This document shows, piece after piece, positions 9,801 through 11,689 of a DNA stretch of 11,689 nt (its first letter is position 1; each line of letters opens with the position of its first letter). A program made the position numbers and the translations under genes. The DNA is from JBLHKW01 sp047618565. Lineage in GTDB: Bacteria; Planctomycetota; UBA1135; GCA-002686595. The stretch is taken from positions 1-11,689 of the forward strand of contig JBLHKW010000159.1 in NCBI GenBank assembly GCA_047618565.1, written 5' to 3'. The notes below the pieces were generated by a model. It did no database searches and was not told the origin of the DNA. It was given only the letters and a program-made list of their open reading frames with translations.

Positions 9801-11689
9801 ATGAAACGATCCCTTCTCAGTCTTCTGTTGCTCACTTCTGCCGCTTGTGCGCTGCCCGGTGAGGTGCGCGCACAGGGTTCATCCGAAGCCGGGATGTTGC
9901 GCTTCCCTGATGTCAGTGCGACGGACATCGTGTTCGTCTTCGCCAACGACCTTTGGATCGTGCCGCGCTCGGGCGGCGTGGCGACACCGCTCGCGAGCCC
10001 GGCCGGTTCCGAGCGCTCACCGAGCTTCAGCGCGGATGGATCGACGATCGCGTTCATCGGCAACTACGAGGGCGACAGCGACCTTTACACGGTGCCCGTC
10101 GCGGGCGGCGTGCCCTATCGCGTAACCCACCAGCCGGGCACCGAGGGGCTCAGCGAATGGACCCACGACGGCCGCCTGATCTATTCGAGCTCCGCCACGG
10201 CCGGGAACCGGCGCGCGCCGATGATGTTCACGGTCTCCGCTGAAGGCGGAATGCCGGCTCAGCTGCCCATTCCCTATGGCCTGAACGGAACCATCAGTGC
10301 CGACGGCCGCATGTTGGCCTACACGCCTAACTCACGGGACAACCGCAACTGGAAGCGTTATCGCGGTGGCATGGCGTCCGACATCTGGATGATCGACCTC
10401 GAGGCCCTGACGTCGACGCGCGTTACCGATTGGGAAGGCACGGACAGCATCCCCATGTGGCACGGGGACAAGCTCTACTACATGTCGGACCGCGGCCCCG
10501 AGCAGCGGCTCAACATCTGGGTCTTTGATCCGTCCAGCAGCGCGCACAGGCAGGTGACCTCGTTCAGCGACTACGACGTAAAGTGGCCGTCGATCGGTCC
10601 GGGCGATGCAGGCCAGGGCGAGATCGTCTTTCAGAACAACCTGGGCCTGATGTTGCTCGATCTCGGGACGGAGAACGCGCGTACCGTTGAAGTACGCGTA
10701 CCCGGTGCACGCGAGAGCATTCGCGCGCGCTCGGTCGACGTCTCGGGCGCGATCGTGGCCGCCGATGTCTCACGCACTGGCAAGCGCGCGGTGGTCGAGG
10801 CACGTGGTGACATCTGGACGCTGCCGGCCAAGAAGGGCACGCCGCGCAACCTGACGCGCACGGCCGGTGTGGCCGAGCGCGACCCGTCGTGGAGTCCGGA
10901 TGGACGCTGGGTCGCGTACTTCTCGGACGAGACGGGCGAGTACGAGCTGTGCTTGACCCAGTCGGACGGGCGCGGTGAGACGCGTCAGTTGACCGAAGGC
11001 TCCGAGGGCTATCGCTACGGGCCGACCTGGGCGCCGACTTCCGACAAGATCGCGTTCAGCGACCGCAGCGGCTCGATCTACGTGCACGATATCGATGCGG
11101 GCGAGACCACGTTCGTCGACCGGCACGAGATGGCCGAGTGGGGCGTCGGCGTGAACTGGTCCCATGACGGGCGCTGGCTGACCTATTCGAGCATCGGCCA
11201 GGTGTCGAGCTCGGCTGCCATCAAGCTCTACGATACGAGCAACGGTGAACTGCACCAGGTCACCAGCGACATGTTTAACGACGGCAGTCCGACCTTCGAT
11301 CGCAAGGGTGACTTCCTGTACTTCCAGAGTGGTCGCAACTTCCAGGGGCAGGTCGGATCCGCGATCGACTCGAGCTACGTGCACAGCGACACCGGTGTGC
11401 TCCTCGCCGTACCGCTGCGCGCCGATGTCGAGTACCCGTGGGCTCCGGAGAGCGACGAGGAGAGCTGGGACGATGAGGACGAGGAAGATGACGACGACGG
11501 GGAGGAAGAGGACGACGACGGGGAGGAAGAGGACGAGGACGAGGAGGAAGAGGAAGAGGAAGAGGACGGGGACGGGGACGGGGACGGGGACGGGGACGGG
11601 GACGGGGACGACGTCAACGACGCTGAGGGCGCGGACGACGACGGCGTCTCCGGCCAGTGGAAGGGGACTCTCACGATCCCCGGCGTCGG
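9801..11689 (+). CDS. Secreted tricorn-like protease (TolB propellers, S41 type), N-terminal 629 residues, cut by the window edge
   Basis: Seen: the frame from ATG 9801 is open to the right edge. MKRSLLSLLLLTSAACAL plus PGEVRA is a signal peptide with likely cleavage before Q25. FPDVSATDIVFVFANDLWIVP (35-55) opens a first propeller with repeats such as PSFSADGSTIAF (74-85) and ISADGRMLAY (165-174). A second propeller has DPSWSPDGRWVAYFSD (361-376), GPTWAPTSDKIAFSD (407-421), VNWSHDGRWLTYSS (451-464) and PTFDRKGDFLYFQSG (497-511). Then PWAPESDEE leads into a very acidic linker (about 550-614) and SGQWKGTLTIPG. Known: this order matches bacterial tricorn homologues, self-compartmentalising peptidases whose PDZ and S41 Ser/His catalytic parts follow, here beyond the window. 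In this family APESDEE is often followed by a variable charged segment; the pure Asp/Glu and Asp-Gly make-up here is extreme. An in-frame ATG at 9768 with GGAAG four bases upstream would add 11 residues to the signal peptide N-region. It is the only plus-strand gene and is divergent from the gdhA operon. Confidence 0.9.
   Translation, partial: MKRSLLSLLLLTSAACALPGEVRAQGSSEAGMLRFPDVSATDIVFVFANDLWIVPRSGGVATPLASPAGSERSPSFSADGSTIAFIGNYEGDSDLYTVPVAGGVPYRVTHQPGTEGLSEWTHDGRLIYSSSATAGNRRAPMMFTVSAEGGMPAQLPIPYGLNGTISADGRMLAYTPNSRDNRNWKRYRGGMASDIWMIDLEALTSTRVTDWEGTDSIPMWHGDKLYYMSDRGPEQRLNIWVFDPSSSAHRQVTSFSDYDVKWPSIGPGDAGQGEIVFQNNLGLMLLDLGTENARTVEVRVPGARESIRARSVDVSGAIVAADVSRTGKRAVVEARGDIWTLPAKKGTPRNLTRTAGVAERDPSWSPDGRWVAYFSDETGEYELCLTQSDGRGETRQLTEGSEGYRYGPTWAPTSDKIAFSDRSGSIYVHDIDAGETTFVDRHEMAEWGVGVNWSHDGRWLTYSSIGQVSSSAAIKLYDTSNGELHQVTSDMFNDGSPTFDRKGDFLYFQSGRNFQGQVGSAIDSSYVHSDTGVLLAVPLRADVEYPWAPESDEESWDDEDEEDDDDGEEEDDDGEEEDEDEEEEEEEEDGDGDGDGDGDGDGDDVNDAEGADDDGVSGQWKGTLTIPGV
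11490..11531 (+). repeat. Two perfect tandem copies of a 21-bp unit in the acidic linker
   Basis: Copies at 11490-11510 and 11511-11531 are identical, each encoding DDDGEEE (residues 564-570 and 571-577). The unit is a multiple of three, so copy-number change would keep the reading frame. Confidence 0.9.
11565..11606 (+). repeat. Seven perfect GACGGG hexamer repeats (Asp-Gly microsatellite)
   Basis: The seven units encode seven Asp-Gly pairs (residues 589-602). All use GAC and GGG, so the DNA as well as the protein is repeated, which points to slippage expansion. In the shifted register it reads GGGGAC, giving seven runs of four G two bases apart (11568-11607), a strong match to the G-quadruplex pattern on the coding strand. 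Confidence 0.9.

Noticed and set aside
11375..11674. Minus-strand open frame with long Ser runs
   Set aside because: The Ser and Ser-Pro runs are simply the reverse complement of the Asp/Glu/Gly repeat tract in the tricorn-like gene.

Overview
The window is GC-rich and dense with protein genes, and several of them use GTG starts. Its content suggests a free-living Gram-negative-type bacterium. The mix of two secreted beta-propeller peptidases, a TMTC-like TPR/GT-C membrane protein and a receiver-PPDK_N protein fits Planctomycetota best in my judgement, with Acidobacteriota or Myxococcota as alternatives. That assignment is inference; no rRNA or marker gene is present. I saw no tRNA, rRNA, CRISPR array or transposase gene.

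Layout from left to right: everything from base 1 to 9341 that I accept as a gene is on the minus strand, and one gene at the right end is on the plus strand. Read in transcription order from about 9400 leftwards: a 75-residue Cys-containing protein (9341-9114) with a strong ribosome binding site; NADP-type glutamate dehydrogenase gdhA (9067-7706); a 983-residue protein with two N-terminal receiver-like domains and a PEP-synthase/PPDK-type ATP-binding domain (7651-4700); an intergenic stretch with a 106-bp element bounded by 20-bp imperfect terminal inverted repeats (4566-4671); a DUF2784 membrane protein (4521-4099); a multi-pass GT-C-like membrane protein (about 4010-2463); a GT-C/TMTC-like membrane protein with a C-terminal TPR array (2466-394), whose GTG start overlaps the previous stop; and the first 96 codons of a secreted S9-family peptidase (290 to the left edge). 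After a 426-bp divergent intergenic region, the plus strand carries the first 629 codons of a secreted tricorn-like protease (9801 to the right edge). Its catalytic region lies outside the window.

The genes fall into three working groups. The first is a carbon/nitrogen module (small Cys protein, gdhA and the receiver/ATP-grasp protein), probably one transcript. The second is an envelope or glycosylation module of three membrane proteins. The third is the pair of exported propeller peptidases at the two edges.

The most notable structures are: a perfect 26-bp palindrome with four GATC sites at the start of the GT-C gene; the terminal-inverted-repeat element; a receiver pair in which the first domain appears to have lost its phosphorylation site while the second keeps it, joined to an ATP-grasp domain that has no phosphohistidine partner; and an extreme Asp/Glu linker in the tricorn-like protein, built from tandem DNA repeats, one of which is a strong G-quadruplex candidate.
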